Positions 4,961-5,148 of a stretch of 5,148 nt of DNA are shown here, piece by piece (the first letter of the stretch is position 1; each line of letters begins with the position of its first letter). The DNA lies in NCBI GenBank assembly GCA_003508605.1, contig DNUB01000253.1, positions 1 through 5,148 on the forward strand, given 5' to 3'. Source of the DNA: Oscillospiraceae bacterium. GTDB lineage: Bacteria; Bacillota; Clostridia; Oscillospirales; Ruminococcaceae. Made by a program: the position numbers and the translations under genes. The notes beneath the pieces are model-generated. The model was not told the DNA's origin and searched no databases. It saw nothing but the letters and a program-made list of their open reading frames with translations.

Positions 4961-4995
4961 GGTTATATGTCGCCTTCTTTTAATGATTTTATCTG

Positions 4996-5059
4996 TCCGC
5001 AAAGGATAAGTGTGCGGATTTTCGGGAAATAATTGCTTCAGACAAAGCAAAAATCCGCA
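4996..5059 (-). promoter_or_regulatory. plsC leader with competing hairpins
   Basis: Three segments on the minus strand can pair in two ways. TGCGGATTTT (5059 down to 5050) pairs perfectly over 10 bp with AAAATCCGCA (5022 down to 5013), enclosing a smaller stem TTGCTT/AAGCAA (5050-5045, 5038-5033). Alternatively TCCGCA within the second segment (5018 down to 5013) pairs with TGCGGA (5001 down to 4996), which lies about 17 bases before the ribosome binding site. The two folds exclude each other. No T-run follows, so transcription termination is not indicated. Confidence 0.4.
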
Positions 5060-5084
5060 GGGGTACTGTCTTCTGTCAAAAATT

Positions 5085-5137
5085 TATAATCAAAATCCGA
5101 TGTCCCCCGCCTCTTAGGCGGCGGGTTCCATTCAGTC
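5085..5137 (-). repeat. Interspersed repeat, copy C
   Basis: On the minus strand the order is GACTGAATGGA (5137-5127), a hairpin with stem CCGCCT/AGGCGG and 3-base loop (5121-5107), then GGGGGACATCGGATTTTGA (5108 down to 5090) and TTATA. It matches copy B in order and sequence, except that the stem bases differ with pairing kept. It sits between plsC and the window end, so its full extent, and any transposase gene it belongs to, may lie beyond 5148. Its end also forms TATAAT on the plus strand (5085-5090), but without a -35 box. Confidence 0.6.
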
Positions 5138-5148
5138 TTTCAGTGGGG

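Noticed and set aside
4961..5050. TTG at 5050 as plsC start
   Set aside because: The extra 30 residues are not part of the family, the codon is rare as a start, and the DNA there forms palindromes.
5051..5079. TTGACA on the minus strand (5079-5074) as plsC promoter
   Set aside because: The -35 box is perfect but no acceptable -10 box lies 16-19 bases downstream (GGATTT or GATTTT).
5062..5090. Plus-strand TATAAT at 5085-5090 as a promoter
   Set aside because: No -35 match at 16-18 bases upstream, and the bases are part of the repeat end; any downstream gene is outside the window.

Overview
The window looks like a chromosomal segment of a Clostridia-class Firmicute, most likely near Ruminococcaceae/Oscillospiraceae. 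The evidence is a single reading frame joining IspH to ribosomal protein S1 (an arrangement known from Clostridia), strong AGGAGG-type ribosome binding sites and a moderate GC content. No rRNA, tRNA, CRISPR array or intact transposase gene was seen.

Right half (about 2072-5148): a core-metabolism operon on the minus strand. A PlsC-type lysophosphatidate acyltransferase (4960 down to 4271) is followed after 17 bases by the IspH-S1 fusion (4253 down to 2130), and a clear intrinsic terminator closes it (2072-2115). The genes serve membrane phospholipid synthesis, isoprenoid precursor synthesis and translation. cmk, the cytidylate kinase gene often found upstream in related operons, is not in the 188 bases shown before plsC. 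Inside the fusion, exactly at the IspH/S1 junction, lies AAGGAGGT ten bases before an in-frame ATG (Met300). The gene could therefore also yield a free S1 protein.

Left half (1-2071): an accessory region with two small genes transcribed away from each other, a SLOG-family (DUF1273/YpsA-like) protein on the minus strand (1058 down to 573) and an XRE-type helix-turn-helix regulator on the plus strand (1468-1782). The SLOG gene has a good sigma-A promoter (TTGTAA, 17 bases, TATAAT) about 320 bases upstream. A 7-bp inverted repeat overlaps its -35 box and flanks the likely regulator promoter, which suggests the regulator controls both genes.

The non-coding DNA is unusually rich in palindromes. 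It holds four packed hairpins at 16-82, a 10-bp-stem hairpin at 233-272, a 148-base imperfect palindrome at 286-433 with an apparent deleted copy at 1099-1123, and an interspersed repeat (554-575, 1314-1376, 5085-5137, degenerate 260-282). In the two fuller copies of that repeat the hairpin stem differs in bases but keeps its pairing. These look like small non-autonomous mobile repeats or transposon-end remnants. One copy supplies the stop codon of the SLOG gene, another lies in that gene's leader, and another lies upstream of plsC.
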